This document shows, piece after piece, positions 25,265 through 32,460 of a stretch of DNA of 64,000 nt (its first letter is position 1; every line of letters starts with the position of its first letter). The notes under the pieces are model-generated. The model was not told the origin of the DNA and did not search any database. It saw nothing but the letters and a program-made list of their open reading frames with translations. The translations under genes were made by a program, and so were the position numbers. The DNA lies in assembly GCA_963786765.1 (NCBI GenBank), contig CAWBAJ010000033.1:1-64000 (forward strand). The letters are read 5' to 3'. This DNA comes from DATKNA01 sp963786765. GTDB taxonomy: Bacteria > Actinomycetota > Actinomycetes > Actinomycetales > Kineosporiaceae.

Positions 25265-25650
25265 CCGTCACGGACCACCCCGCCGTCGGGGCCTACCTGG
25301 CACGATTCGACGCCCTCGCCGCGCGCCTGCCGCAGTACCGTCCGAGGAACTGCGCGCCGATCTCGTCGAACATCTCCAGGCCGCGCTCCCCGACGGCGCC
25401 GACGACTCCTCGGTGCACGCCGTTGTTCGCCATCTCGGAGACGTTCTGCAGCACGGTGACCGGCCCCGGGGGGACGACGTCGGACTGCCCGGCCGCGACG
25501 AACTCCTCGTTCCCGCTGGAGTTCGTTCTGTTCGCCGCACAAGGGCTGTTGCTCGCAGTGCCCTTCGTCGTGGGGCTCGTGCTGCTGCGTCGCGCCCGGC
25601 TCAGGGTGGCTGCGGGCGGGCCGGTGCCTATTCGTCGATCAGCCCGGTGA
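25261..25650 (+). pseudogene. HAAS-domain membrane protein, frameshifted partner of padR
   Basis: The first frame gives TDHPAVGAYLARFDALAARL; the next frame gives SEELRADLVEHLQAALPDGA and VHAVVRHLGD, which together form the helical HAAS signalling domain. A single membrane helix then reads in the first frame (LEFVLFAAQGLLLAVPFVVG). At least two indels are needed to join them. HAAS genes usually follow padR and code for membrane partners of unknown signal. The 3' end overlaps purK on the other strand by about 23 nt. Sequencing error or real decay are both possible; the truncated padR favours decay. Confidence 0.55.
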
Positions 25651-26827
25651 TGAAGTCGGCGGCATGCCGCGCGCGGGCCCGCAGGTCCTCGAGGTCGTCG
25701 CCCTTGACGGTCACGTGCCCCACCTTGCGGCCCGGACGGACCGGCTTGCCGTAGAGGTGCACTTTGACGCCGGGGTCCCGTGCCATCACGTGCAGGTAGG
25801 ACCGGTACAGGTCCTCATACCGCCCACCCAGGACGTTCACCATGACGGACCAGCGGGCCGAGGCCCGCGGATCTCCGAGCGGCAGGTCGAGCACGGCCCG
25901 CAGGTGCTGCTCGAACTGCGAGGTCACCGCGCCTTCGATGGTCCAGTGCCCGGAATTGTGAGGGCGCATGGCGAGCTCGTTGACGAGCACCCGGCCGTCC
26001 GGGGTCTCGAAGAGCTCCACCGCGAGGACGCCGACCACGCCCAGCTCACCGGCGATGCGTAGCGCCACGTCCGTCGCGGCAAGCGCGACGTGCTCCGGCA
26101 GGCCGGGGGCGGGGGCCACGACCTCGCGGCAGATCCCGTCGACCTGCACCGTCTCGACCACGGGCCACGCCGCTGCCTGGCCGCTGGGACTGCGTGCGAC
26201 GAGCGCGGCCAACTCTCGGCGGAACGGCACCAACTCCTCGGCGAGCAGACCCGAGGCGTCTGAACTGCGGGCGCGCGCCAGCCACCCGGCCGCGTCGGCC
26301 AGGTCGTGGACCACCAGCACGCCCTTGCCGTCGTAGCCGCCGCGCGGCGTCTTGAGCACCAACGGCAGGCCCACCTCGGCGGCGAACGCCGCGAGGCCCT
26401 CGGCGTCCCGGACCAACCGCCAGCGCGGCACGGGAAGTCCCAGCGCCGTCAGCCGTTCGCGCATCAGCGCCTTGTCCTGCGCGTGCACGAGCGCGTCAGG
26501 TCCAGGGCGGACGGCGACCCCTTCACCCTCGAGGGCGTGCAGCAGATCGGTCGGCACATGCTCATGGTCGAACGTGAGGACGTCGCATCCGGTGGCGAAC
26601 GCGGTGACGGCGACGGGGTCCCGGTGGTCTCCGATCGGCGCGTCGGCAACCACTTGGGCCGCACTGGCGTCTGAGGATTGGGCGAGGACGCGCAGTCGCA
26701 CCCCCAGTGCGACCGCCGCGGGCTGGGTCATGCGGGCCAGCTGCCCTCCGCCGACCATCCCCACGACGGGGAACCCGTTGCCCGCAACGGGCCGCTCATC
26801 CGGCACGGGGAGAAGGCTATCGGCCAC
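25628..26827 (-). CDS. purK: N5-carboxyaminoimidazole ribonucleotide synthase
   Basis: 399-residue ATP-grasp enzyme that makes N5-CAIR from AIR, bicarbonate and ATP. GMVGGGQLARMTQPAAVALG opens the protein; DVLTFDHEHVP, VHAQDKALMRERLTALGLPV, VLKTPRGGYDGKGVLVV, VNELAMRPHNSGHWTIEG and SQFEQHLRAVLDLPLG follow, all PurK signatures with the ATP-binding Lys and metal-binding Glu/Asn. GTG 26827 is chosen; it gives the normal length and has GAGGG about 8 nt upstream. The gene is divergent from gtrA, as in M. tuberculosis Rv3276c/Rv3277. Confidence 0.92.
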   Translation of the reverse strand: MADSLLPVPDERPVAGNGFPVVGMVGGGQLARMTQPAAVALGVRLRVLAQSSDASAAQVVADAPIGDHRDPVAVTAFATGCDVLTFDHEHVPTDLLHALEGEGVAVRPGPDALVHAQDKALMRERLTALGLPVPRWRLVRDAEGLAAFAAEVGLPLVLKTPRGGYDGKGVLVVHDLADAAGWLARARSSDASGLLAEELVPFRRELAALVARSPSGQAAAWPVVETVQVDGICREVVAPAPGLPEHVALAATDVALRIAGELGVVGVLAVELFETPDGRVLVNELAMRPHNSGHWTIEGAVTSQFEQHLRAVLDLPLGDPRASARWSVMVNVLGGRYEDLYRSYLHVMARDPGVKVHLYGKPVRPGRKVGHVTVKGDDLEDLRARARHAADFITGLIDE

Positions 26828-26833
26828 GCGGAG

Positions 26834-26839
26834 TACCCT
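26834..26839 (+). promoter_or_regulatory. Possible -10 element TACCCT for gtrA
   Basis: TACCCT lies 39 nt before the GTG of gtrA in the short gap between divergent genes. It fits TAnnnT, but no clear -35 is seen. Confidence 0.35.
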
Positions 26840-26878
26840 CGACGGCTGGTGTGGGGACAAGAGAGAGCAGGTGTTCGG

Positions 26879-27571
26879 GTGAGCGGCATCGCCACCAAGG
26901 TCTCGCGGCTGCGCGGGACCATCGACGTGGTCTACCGCGAGATGCTCAAGTTCGGCACCGTCGGAGCGGTCGCGTTCGTGGTCGACGTCGGCCTGTTCAA
27001 CCTGCTCACCACGGACCTCTGGCTGGGCGCGGGCCACCCCCCGCTCGACGGCCACGAGAAGATGGCGAAGATCATTTCGGCGAGCACTGCCACCGTGGTG
27101 GCGTGGCTCGGCAACCGCTACTGGTCGTTCCGGCATCGGCGGCAGTCCTCCCGGGGGCGCGAGTTCCTGACGTTCGTGTTCATGAACGTCGTAGCGACGG
27201 TCATCGCGGTGCTGTGCCTTGCGGTGTCGCACGACATCTTCGGCTTCACCTCCCACCTCGCCGACAACCTCTCGGGCAACGTCATCGGCATCGGCCTCGG
27301 GACCCTGTTCCGGTTCTGGGCCTACCGCACCTTCGTGTTCACCGAGTTCATCGACCCGCAGGGCCGCGACCGCGCCGAGGACCCGGCCGGGCTGCCCCTC
27401 CCGGTCGACCTTTCCGACCTGGACAGCATCCCCGACGTGGACAGCATCCCCGACGTGAACAGCATCCCCGACGTGGACAAAATCCCCGACATGGACAGAC
27501 TTCCCCCGGCGCAGACTCAGCCGGTCAGCGCAGTGACGCCAGCCGAACCGCGGCGGCGCGCAGCCGGGTGA
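26879..27571 (+). CDS. GtrA-family membrane protein
   Basis: 230-residue polytopic membrane protein. The N-terminal KFGTVGAVAFVVDVGLFNLL, ATVVAWLGNRYWSFRHRR, LTFVFMNVVATVIAVLCLAV and SGNVIGIGLGTLFRFWAYRT form four helices with the NRYWSF and FRFWAYRTFVF motifs of GtrA/DPMS proteins, which are linked to polyprenyl-phosphate sugar transfer or flipping in envelope synthesis. The acidic C-terminal tail carries four copies of DSIPDV coded by an 18-bp array. GTG 26879 is the likely start. It matches Rv3277 by neighbourhood. Its 3' end overlaps the next convergent gene by 47 nt. Confidence 0.85.
   Translation: MSGIATKVSRLRGTIDVVYREMLKFGTVGAVAFVVDVGLFNLLTTDLWLGAGHPPLDGHEKMAKIISASTATVVAWLGNRYWSFRHRRQSSRGREFLTFVFMNVVATVIAVLCLAVSHDIFGFTSHLADNLSGNVIGIGLGTLFRFWAYRTFVFTEFIDPQGRDRAEDPAGLPLPVDLSDLDSIPDVDSIPDVNSIPDVDKIPDMDRLPPAQTQPVSAVTPAEPRRRAAG
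27422..27493. repeat. 18-bp in-frame tandem array, 4 copies
   Basis: Unit GACAGCATCCCCGACGTG at 27422, 27440, 27458 and 27476, with the third (AAC start) and fourth (AAAATC, ATG end) diverged. It codes for DSIPDV repeats in the GtrA tail. Confidence 0.92.
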
Positions 27572-28439
27572 CCTGCCGCTCGTAGGTGGCGCCCTCCAGA
27601 AGCAGGAGAGCACCCACAACGGCCATCACGGTCCACCGCGGCACGCTCGTCCCGAGCTCGACGAGCCAGGGACCGAGCTGCACGACCGCGTGCGCGGCCA
27701 GCGCCCCCGCACCGACGACGACCGGCGCGGCCAGCCGGAGGCGGACTCCCGCGATCACGAGACCACCCGCGACCAGGGCAAGCACGACGACCCGCGCCGG
27801 CGGACCGCCGTCCGCGGCCGCCACGACGCTCGGCGCCAGCCCGAGCACGAGACCCGGCCCGAGCGCGTGCCAGGACCCGGCGTCCCCGAGCCGGTACCAG
27901 CCCAGCGCCAGCAGCATCAGCGCCGGCGGCAGCGTGTAGGCCTCGGGGGTGTGGACGCCCGCCTGTGCCAGCAGCAGCGCCCAGGCGATGGCCACCGGCG
28001 CGATCGAGGCCTCCGCCAGCCGGTCACGGCCCGGGGTCACCGCGATCGCGGCGAGCCCTGCGCCGGTGAGCGCGAAGAGGAGCCAGCCACCGGGATCGGC
28101 GCCGCCGAGCAGCAGACCGACGGCCGCGGTCACGGCCGCGCCGATCTCGGCAGGCAGGCGGCGCGGGTCCACCGCCCACCCGGGGACCCGCAGCGCGAGG
28201 GCGACCAGCGCCGCGGCGACGCCGACGGCGGCGAGCACGGCGGCAAGGGCGATCGCGCGCAGCCCCCCACCTGCGGCGGGTATTCCAGCGGCGGCGGTTC
28301 CGGCGACGACCAGGCCCCCGAAGAGCACCGGAACCGCGCCGGCCGCGCCGGGCCGGACCCGGGCGGCGACGTCGGCTCCGATGGCCACGGGATCCGCCGC
28401 GGCAGCCGTCAGTGCAAGCACGAGCAGGCCGCCGAGCAC
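27525..28439 (-). CDS. Polytopic membrane protein, SCO7613 C-terminal-like, probably truncated
   Basis: 304 residues, almost entirely hydrophobic, with about ten membrane segments such as LGGLLVLALTAAAADPVAIG, PVLFGGLVVAGTAAAGIPAA and WTVMAVVGALLLLEGATYER. It resembles the C-terminal part of the large actinobacterial SCO7613-type membrane proteins, usually two to three times longer. Sensible membrane-type coding seems to continue a dozen codons upstream of the GTG at 28439, up to a stop close to a strong hairpin, which suggests that the front has been lost. The C-terminal end (TRLRAAAVRLASLR) overlaps gtrA on the other strand. No function can be given. Confidence 0.55.
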   Translation of the reverse strand: MLGGLLVLALTAAAADPVAIGADVAARVRPGAAGAVPVLFGGLVVAGTAAAGIPAAGGGLRAIALAAVLAAVGVAAALVALALRVPGWAVDPRRLPAEIGAAVTAAVGLLLGGADPGGWLLFALTGAGLAAIAVTPGRDRLAEASIAPVAIAWALLLAQAGVHTPEAYTLPPALMLLALGWYRLGDAGSWHALGPGLVLGLAPSVVAAADGGPPARVVVLALVAGGLVIAGVRLRLAAPVVVGAGALAAHAVVQLGPWLVELGTSVPRWTVMAVVGALLLLEGATYERQVTRLRAAAVRLASLR

Positions 28440-28493
28440 GACAGCTGTCTCGGCGAAGCGGCCGGCCGGCCACCCGGATCCGCGCGCCTACCT

Positions 28494-28523
28494 GCCCGGC
28501 TGAGTAGGTCTACTCAGCCGGGC
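28494..28523. terminator. Perfect 14-bp hairpin downstream of the enoyl-CoA hydratase gene
   Basis: GCCCGGCTGAGTAG at 28494-28507 pairs perfectly with CTACTCAGCCGGGC at 28510-28523. It lies 20 nt after the hydratase stop on the minus strand and about 55 nt before the start of the membrane protein gene, so it should end transcription from the hydratase. Confidence 0.75.
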
Positions 28524-28542
28524 CGGAAAGGGTCCGATCGGG

Positions 28543-29403
28543 TTACGGCCGACCGGGCCAGCGCGGCGTCCGCTTCTCGGCGAAGGCGCGCACGCCCTCG
28601 GCCCGGTCCGGCGAGAAGGCCGTCGCACGCCACGCGGCGTCCTCGATCTCGAGCGCGGAGGCGAGGTCGGTGCCCGTCCCGAGCCGCATCGCACGTTTGG
28701 CGTTGCGGACGCCGACCGGCGAGTTCCGCGCAATCGTCGCCGCGATTCCGGACGCCGCCGCAACCGCCTCCCCCGCCGGAACCAGGCGGTCGACAACGCC
28801 CAGCGCGGCAGCCTCTGCCGCCTCGATCCGCCGGGCGGTGAAGATGAGCTCGGCAGCGCGGGCCGCCCCGATCCGGCGGGGCAGCAGCTGTGTGCCGCCG
28901 AGCCCCGGGATCACGCCGACGGACACCTCGGGCAGGCCGACGACGGCGGTCTCGTCCGCGACCACCAGGTCGCTGAGCAGGGCGAGCTCGAGACCGCCGC
29001 CGAGGGCGTGACCCGCGACGGCGGCGACGACCGGCACCGGGACGGCGAGGAGCGCCGCGGCCATCCGCCGGTAGACGACGCGCTGGGCGCGCAGCTGCTC
29101 GTCGGAGTACCCGTTCCGCTCCTTGAGGTCCGCCCCCACGCAGAAGGCCCGAGCGCTGCTCGAGGACAAGACCACCGCGCGCAGGTCGTCGTCCGCGGCC
29201 AGCGCCGCGAAGGCGGCGGCCAGCTGCCGGGCGAACTCGGTCGAGATGGCGTTCAGGGCGTCCGGCCGGTCGAGGACCACGTGCGCGACGGCGCCGGGCG
29301 GCACGATCTCGTCGCCGTCGGCCCGCTCGACCCGCACGAGGTCGGCGGCCGTCCTGGCGGCGCCCGATCCACTCCCGGAATGCCTTCCGATCCCAGCATC
29401 CAT
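28543..29403 (-). CDS. Enoyl-CoA hydratase/isomerase family protein
   Basis: 286-residue crotonase-fold enzyme, probably hydrating 2-enoyl-CoA in beta-oxidation or amino-acid catabolism. HVVLDRPDALNAISTEFARQ, the oxyanion-hole segment SARAFCVGADLKER, then AGHALGGGLELALLSDLVVA and GLPEVSVGVIPGLGGTQLLP are present; the Glu of the E/V-SVGVIPG stretch and the downstream GGTQLLPRRIG match active hydratases. The C-terminus reads AFSPDRAEGVRAFAEKRTPR. A TAGCGT hexamer lies 8 nt before ATG 29403 and merges with the end of the upstream 15-bp array. Confidence 0.88.
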   Translation of the reverse strand: MDAGIGRHSGSGSGAARTAADLVRVERADGDEIVPPGAVAHVVLDRPDALNAISTEFARQLAAAFAALAADDDLRAVVLSSSSARAFCVGADLKERNGYSDEQLRAQRVVYRRMAAALLAVPVPVVAAVAGHALGGGLELALLSDLVVADETAVVGLPEVSVGVIPGLGGTQLLPRRIGAARAAELIFTARRIEAAEAAALGVVDRLVPAGEAVAAASGIAATIARNSPVGVRNAKRAMRLGTGTDLASALEIEDAAWRATAFSPDRAEGVRAFAEKRTPRWPGRP

Positions 29404-29411
29404 GGCGCCGA

Positions 29412-29417
29412 ACGCTA
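29412..29417 (-). promoter_or_regulatory. Possible -10 element TAGCGT of the enoyl-CoA hydratase gene
   Basis: TAGCGT on the minus strand with 8 nt to ATG 29403. It directly abuts the tandem array that follows the cyclase gene. Confidence 0.45.
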
Positions 29418-29487
29418 GTCGAGGTCGGGCTGGTCGAGATCGGGCTGGTCGAGATCGGGCTGGTCGAGATCGGGCTAGTCGAGATCG
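29418..29487. repeat. 15-bp tandem array spanning the cyclase stop codon, 4.7 copies
   Basis: Unit GTCGAGATCGGGCTG at 29418, 29433, 29448 and 29463, plus a partial at 29478. On the minus strand the unit is CAG CCC GAT CTC GAC. In the unit at 29463-29477 the CAG has become TAG and forms the cyclase stop; the array then continues in the same frame for about four units before another TAG at 29415-29417. Confidence 0.92.
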
Positions 29488-30509
29488 ATGAGCCGGCGCA
29501 CGGGTCCCGCCCGGGCGATGAGCAGCGGCCGCATCAGCCCGAAGCCCCGCACCTGCCGCACCCGCTGGGGCACGAGCACGAGGTCGGGCTGCGCGGCGAG
29601 CAGCTCACCCGTGCCGGGGTCCGTGACGACCGTGCCCGGCTGGGCCAACGCGGTGAGGCGGCTCGCGAGGTTGACGGTCGGGCCGTAGACGTCGCCGAGG
29701 CTGCGAAGCACCTGGCCGTGCGCGAGACCCACCCGGACGTCGGGCACGACGTCGTCCACGGCCATCTGCTCGGACAGCGACAGCCCGATGACGGCGCCGT
29801 CGGCGGGGCCGTCGGCGATGAAGAGCACCTCGTCGCCGACCGTCTTGACCACCCGGCCACCGCCGGCGGTGACGACGTCCGACGCCAGGCCCTCGAACCG
29901 CTGCACGAGGACACCGAGCTCGTGCTGCTCGAGCCGCTGGGACAGGCGCGTGTACGAGACGAGATCGGCGAAGCCGACCGTGAGCGGCGAAGCGGTCGCG
30001 ACGTCGCCCGCCTCGGCCGCGCCCGCGAGCCAGCCGGCCGTCGCGGCGAGATGTCGGCGCCAGACGTGCACGAGCAGCACCTCGAGGTCGTCCGCCAGCG
30101 CACCGAGCCGGTCGAGCGCCTGCTCGGGCCCCGGACGGCCGGCGGCCGCGAGGTGCTCGATCAGGGCCTCGGTCTGCCAGCTGACCAGCCGGTCCGCGCT
30201 CTGGCCCACCGCCCGGGCGAGCGCGATCGCGGTGGCCTCGTCGAGCAGTCCGGACCGCACCAGCCGGGCGACCCGGGCGAGGGCGTCGACGTCGGCGTCC
30301 GTGAAGGCCACGTCGCCGTCCGAGACGTTCGCGAACCCCAGCGCGCGCCACAGCTTCCGGGAGGCCACCTGCGAGACGCCGGCCTGAGCCGCGACCTCAC
30401 GACGGCGCCAGCGGCGCGCTCCCCCGAGCAGCCGGCGCTCCAGGGCGGCCGCGTCGCCCGGCCTGGCCTCGTCCGCATCGGGACCTGGATCAGTCACTGG
30501 ATCGGTCAC
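29475..30509 (-). CDS. Adenylate cyclase, class III, with pH-sensor-type N-terminal domain
   Basis: 344-residue cyclase. Residues 1-150 are helical (REVAAQAGVSQVASRKLWRA, VARLVRSGLLDEATAIALAR), resembling the regulatory domain of mycobacterial Rv1264-type cyclases. The catalytic domain follows: LTVGFADLVSYTRLSQRLEQ with the first metal Asp, GGRVVKTVGDEVLFIADGPA with the substrate Lys and second Asp, and GDVYGPTVNLASRLTALAQP with the Asn and Arg that bind ribose and phosphate. All appear intact, so cAMP synthesis is likely. The GTG at 30509 overlaps the stop of the PH-domain gene (GTGA). The stop lies inside a 15-bp array. Confidence 0.85.
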   Translation of the reverse strand: MTDPVTDPGPDADEARPGDAAALERRLLGGARRWRRREVAAQAGVSQVASRKLWRALGFANVSDGDVAFTDADVDALARVARLVRSGLLDEATAIALARAVGQSADRLVSWQTEALIEHLAAAGRPGPEQALDRLGALADDLEVLLVHVWRRHLAATAGWLAGAAEAGDVATASPLTVGFADLVSYTRLSQRLEQHELGVLVQRFEGLASDVVTAGGGRVVKTVGDEVLFIADGPADGAVIGLSLSEQMAVDDVVPDVRVGLAHGQVLRSLGDVYGPTVNLASRLTALAQPGTVVTDPGTGELLAAQPDLVLVPQRVRQVRGFGLMRPLLIARAGPVRRLIDLD

Positions 30510-31423
30510 GGGCGCTGCGGGAAGGGCAGGATGCGCGCCCCTTCGGGCGGCTCCTCGTCGGGCTGTTCCGCTCCGGACTGATTCCCTGCGGACTGATTCC
30601 CTGCGGACAGATTCCCTCCGGACGGATTCCCTCCGGACGGATTCCCTCCGGACGGCGAAGCGGCGTCCTCGACCGGCGAGTCGGGCACCGGGGTCATGCG
30701 CACCTGCTGGTGCAGCGCATGGAGCCGGCGCACCGTCTCGCGCTCGCGCTCGGCGGCGTCATCGAGATCGTCGCCGGGATCGTTCTCGAGATGATCGTCG
30801 GATGCGGCGTCCCGGGCCGCCCCGGCACCGATCTCCAGGTAGCGGCCGCCGAGTTCCTCGTCGGGGCCCGGCCCGTTCTCCCAGGGGCCGTTCTCCCAGG
30901 GGCCGCGCCGGAACCGCCGTGCCGGCGTGGCGAGGCGCTCCGCGACGTCGTCGGCGACCGCCAGCAGGCCGTGCTGCAGCCGGGAGACGCCCGGGACGTC
31001 GGTCATCGTGAACTTGGCACCGCCCTCGGTCGTCACCGAGAGCGTGCCGGTGCGCAGCAGGCGCTCGCCGAGGCGCTGGGCGACGACGACGTCGGTGATG
31101 CCGCGCAGCGGCAGGTCGTGCCCGCTCCGCCCGACGACCCCCACCCGTTCGAGGAGCCGCTGATCGGTGAGCACGTAGAGCGTCGTCCACCAGGTCGCGA
31201 AGGGCCAGATCACCCAGCGGAGAGCGACGATCGCCGCCACGGCCCCGACCACGGCGCGAATCGTCGCCTGTGTCGCGCCCGCCGGGACCGCGCCCAGCGC
31301 GTAACCGGCGGCGGGCGCGAGCAGCAGCAGCACCAGCGCGGGACGCACCAGCCTGCGGACGTGGGGGCGCAGCACGACCAGTGCCGTCTCGTCGTCGGCG
31401 AGCACCTTCGCGGGCAGGCCCAT
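30506..31423 (-). CDS. PH-domain membrane protein (bPH2/YdbS type)
   Basis: 305-residue protein matching the position of M. tuberculosis Rv3278c. Two membrane helices (LVRPALVLLLLAPAAGYALG and IRAVVGAVAAIVALRWVIWP) are followed by a bacterial PH domain (TTLYVLTDQRLLERVGVVGR, LPLRGITDVVVAQRLGERLL, GTLSVTTEGG). The C-terminal half is hydrophilic and disordered, with two separate 15-bp arrays: GPWEN twice and SGGNP/SAGNQ five times. It ends in ARILPFPQRP. Role unknown; in this locus it lies between birA and a cyclase, with coupled translation to the cyclase. Confidence 0.82.
   Translation of the reverse strand: MGLPAKVLADDETALVVLRPHVRRLVRPALVLLLLAPAAGYALGAVPAGATQATIRAVVGAVAAIVALRWVIWPFATWWTTLYVLTDQRLLERVGVVGRSGHDLPLRGITDVVVAQRLGERLLRTGTLSVTTEGGAKFTMTDVPGVSRLQHGLLAVADDVAERLATPARRFRRGPWENGPWENGPGPDEELGGRYLEIGAGAARDAASDDHLENDPGDDLDDAAERERETVRRLHALHQQVRMTPVPDSPVEDAASPSGGNPSGGNPSGGNLSAGNQSAGNQSGAEQPDEEPPEGARILPFPQRP
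30575..30655. repeat. 15-bp in-frame tandem array, 5 copies plus partial
   Basis: Units at 30575, 30590, 30605, 30620 and 30635, consensus GGACKGATTCCCTSC, with a partial sixth. It codes for SGGNP/SAGNQ in the PH protein tail. Confidence 0.92.
30876..30905. repeat. 15-bp in-frame direct duplication
   Basis: Two perfect copies of TTCTCCCAGGGGCCG, coding GPWEN twice in the PH protein, 220 nt from the larger array in the same gene. Confidence 0.9.
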
Positions 31424-31458
31424 GACTGGAGATGATGCCGCCTCGCGGCGTCGTGTTG

Positions 31459-32424
31459 TCAGACCGGCCGGACGTGCCAGACGTCACCTGCGGCCAGGGT
31501 GCGTAGGCCGTCGGCGGTCGCGACGACCAGGCGGCCGTCGTCGTCCACCTCGTCCGCCCTCCCCCGAACCACCTCCCCGGCGCCCGCGCCCGGCAGCCGC
31601 ACCTCGACCTCCTGCCCCAGCGTGAGGCAGAGCTCCCGGTATGCGGCGCCGACGCCGCCGGCCCGCGCGTCGCCGCCGGCGTCCACCCATTGCAGGTAGC
31701 GGACGGCGACGGCGCGCAGGCAGGCGCGCAGCACAGTGTCCCGGTCGAGGGTCGCCGCGCCGGCGAGCCGCAGCGACGTGGCGGTCGGCACCGGCAGCTC
31801 GCCGCGGTGCTGGTCGACGTTGAGGCCGAAGCCCACGACGGCTGCGACAGGACTGCCGTCGGGGCCGGTGACGGCCTCCGCGAGCACCCCGCACACCTTG
31901 CGCCGCTCGCCGCGCTCGGGCGGCTGCCCCTGTTCGGGCTCCGGGACGAGCACGTCGTTCGGCCACTTGAGCCCGGCGGGCACGCCGCAGGTCCTGCGCA
32001 GCGCGTCGACGACTCCCAGGCCGGTGAGCAGCGGCAACCACGACCAGCGGGCGGGCTCGACGGGCGGGCGCAGGAGCAGCGACACAGCAAGCGCCGCCCG
32101 CGGTGGCGCCTCCCAGCTACGCCCCAGCCGGCCACGCCCGGCCTCCTGATGGTCGGCGACCAGGACGAGGCCCTCGGGCTCGCCGGCGCGAGCGCGGGCG
32201 GCCAGGTCCGCGTTGGTCGAGCCGGTGCTCGCGACGACCTCCACCGCGCGCCAGACGGCGTCCGATCCAGCTACGTCCGATCCAGGGCCTGCAGGTCGCG
32301 TGAGAGCGCGCGCCAGGGCCGTTTGCCGCAGCGGCGGCCGGTCGAGGTCCGTCCAGGGGTTGGACGAGCCGTTGGACGAGCCGTTCGCCGAAGCGCCGGA
32401 GTAAGGGCCGATCGAGGGGGTCAC
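31459..32424 (-). CDS. birA: Biotin--[acetyl-CoA carboxylase] ligase
   Basis: 321-residue enzyme that activates biotin and attaches it to the lysine of carboxylase biotin domains such as AccA3 in this window. VEVVASTGSTNADLAARARA, VLVADHQEAGRGRLGRSWEA and GVPAGLKWPNDVLV are the BirA catalytic motifs; VVGFGLNVDQHRGELP and a C-terminal SH3-like region follow (RGRADEVDDDGRLVVATADG). There is no N-terminal repressor helix-turn-helix, as in other actinobacterial BirA. GTG 32424 is 37 nt from the divergent accD5 ATG. The N-terminus holds short duplications (GSSN twice by a 12-bp repeat at 32359-32382, GSD by a 15-bp repeat near 32261). Confidence 0.9.
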   Translation of the reverse strand: MTPSIGPYSGASANGSSNGSSNPWTDLDRPPLRQTALARALTRPAGPGSDVAGSDAVWRAVEVVASTGSTNADLAARARAGEPEGLVLVADHQEAGRGRLGRSWEAPPRAALAVSLLLRPPVEPARWSWLPLLTGLGVVDALRRTCGVPAGLKWPNDVLVPEPEQGQPPERGERRKVCGVLAEAVTGPDGSPVAAVVGFGLNVDQHRGELPVPTATSLRLAGAATLDRDTVLRACLRAVAVRYLQWVDAGGDARAGGVGAAYRELCLTLGQEVEVRLPGAGAGEVVRGRADEVDDDGRLVVATADGLRTLAAGDVWHVRPV

Positions 32425-32447
32425 CCGCTCAGTGTCGGCCCCGCGGC

Positions 32448-32453
32448 TAGTCT
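32448..32453 (+). promoter_or_regulatory. -10 element TAGTCT of accD5
   Basis: TAGTCT, 7 nt before ATG 32461, leaderless layout. The same hexamer occurs before the DUF885 gene and accA3. Confidence 0.6.
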
Positions 32454-32460
32454 TCGACGC

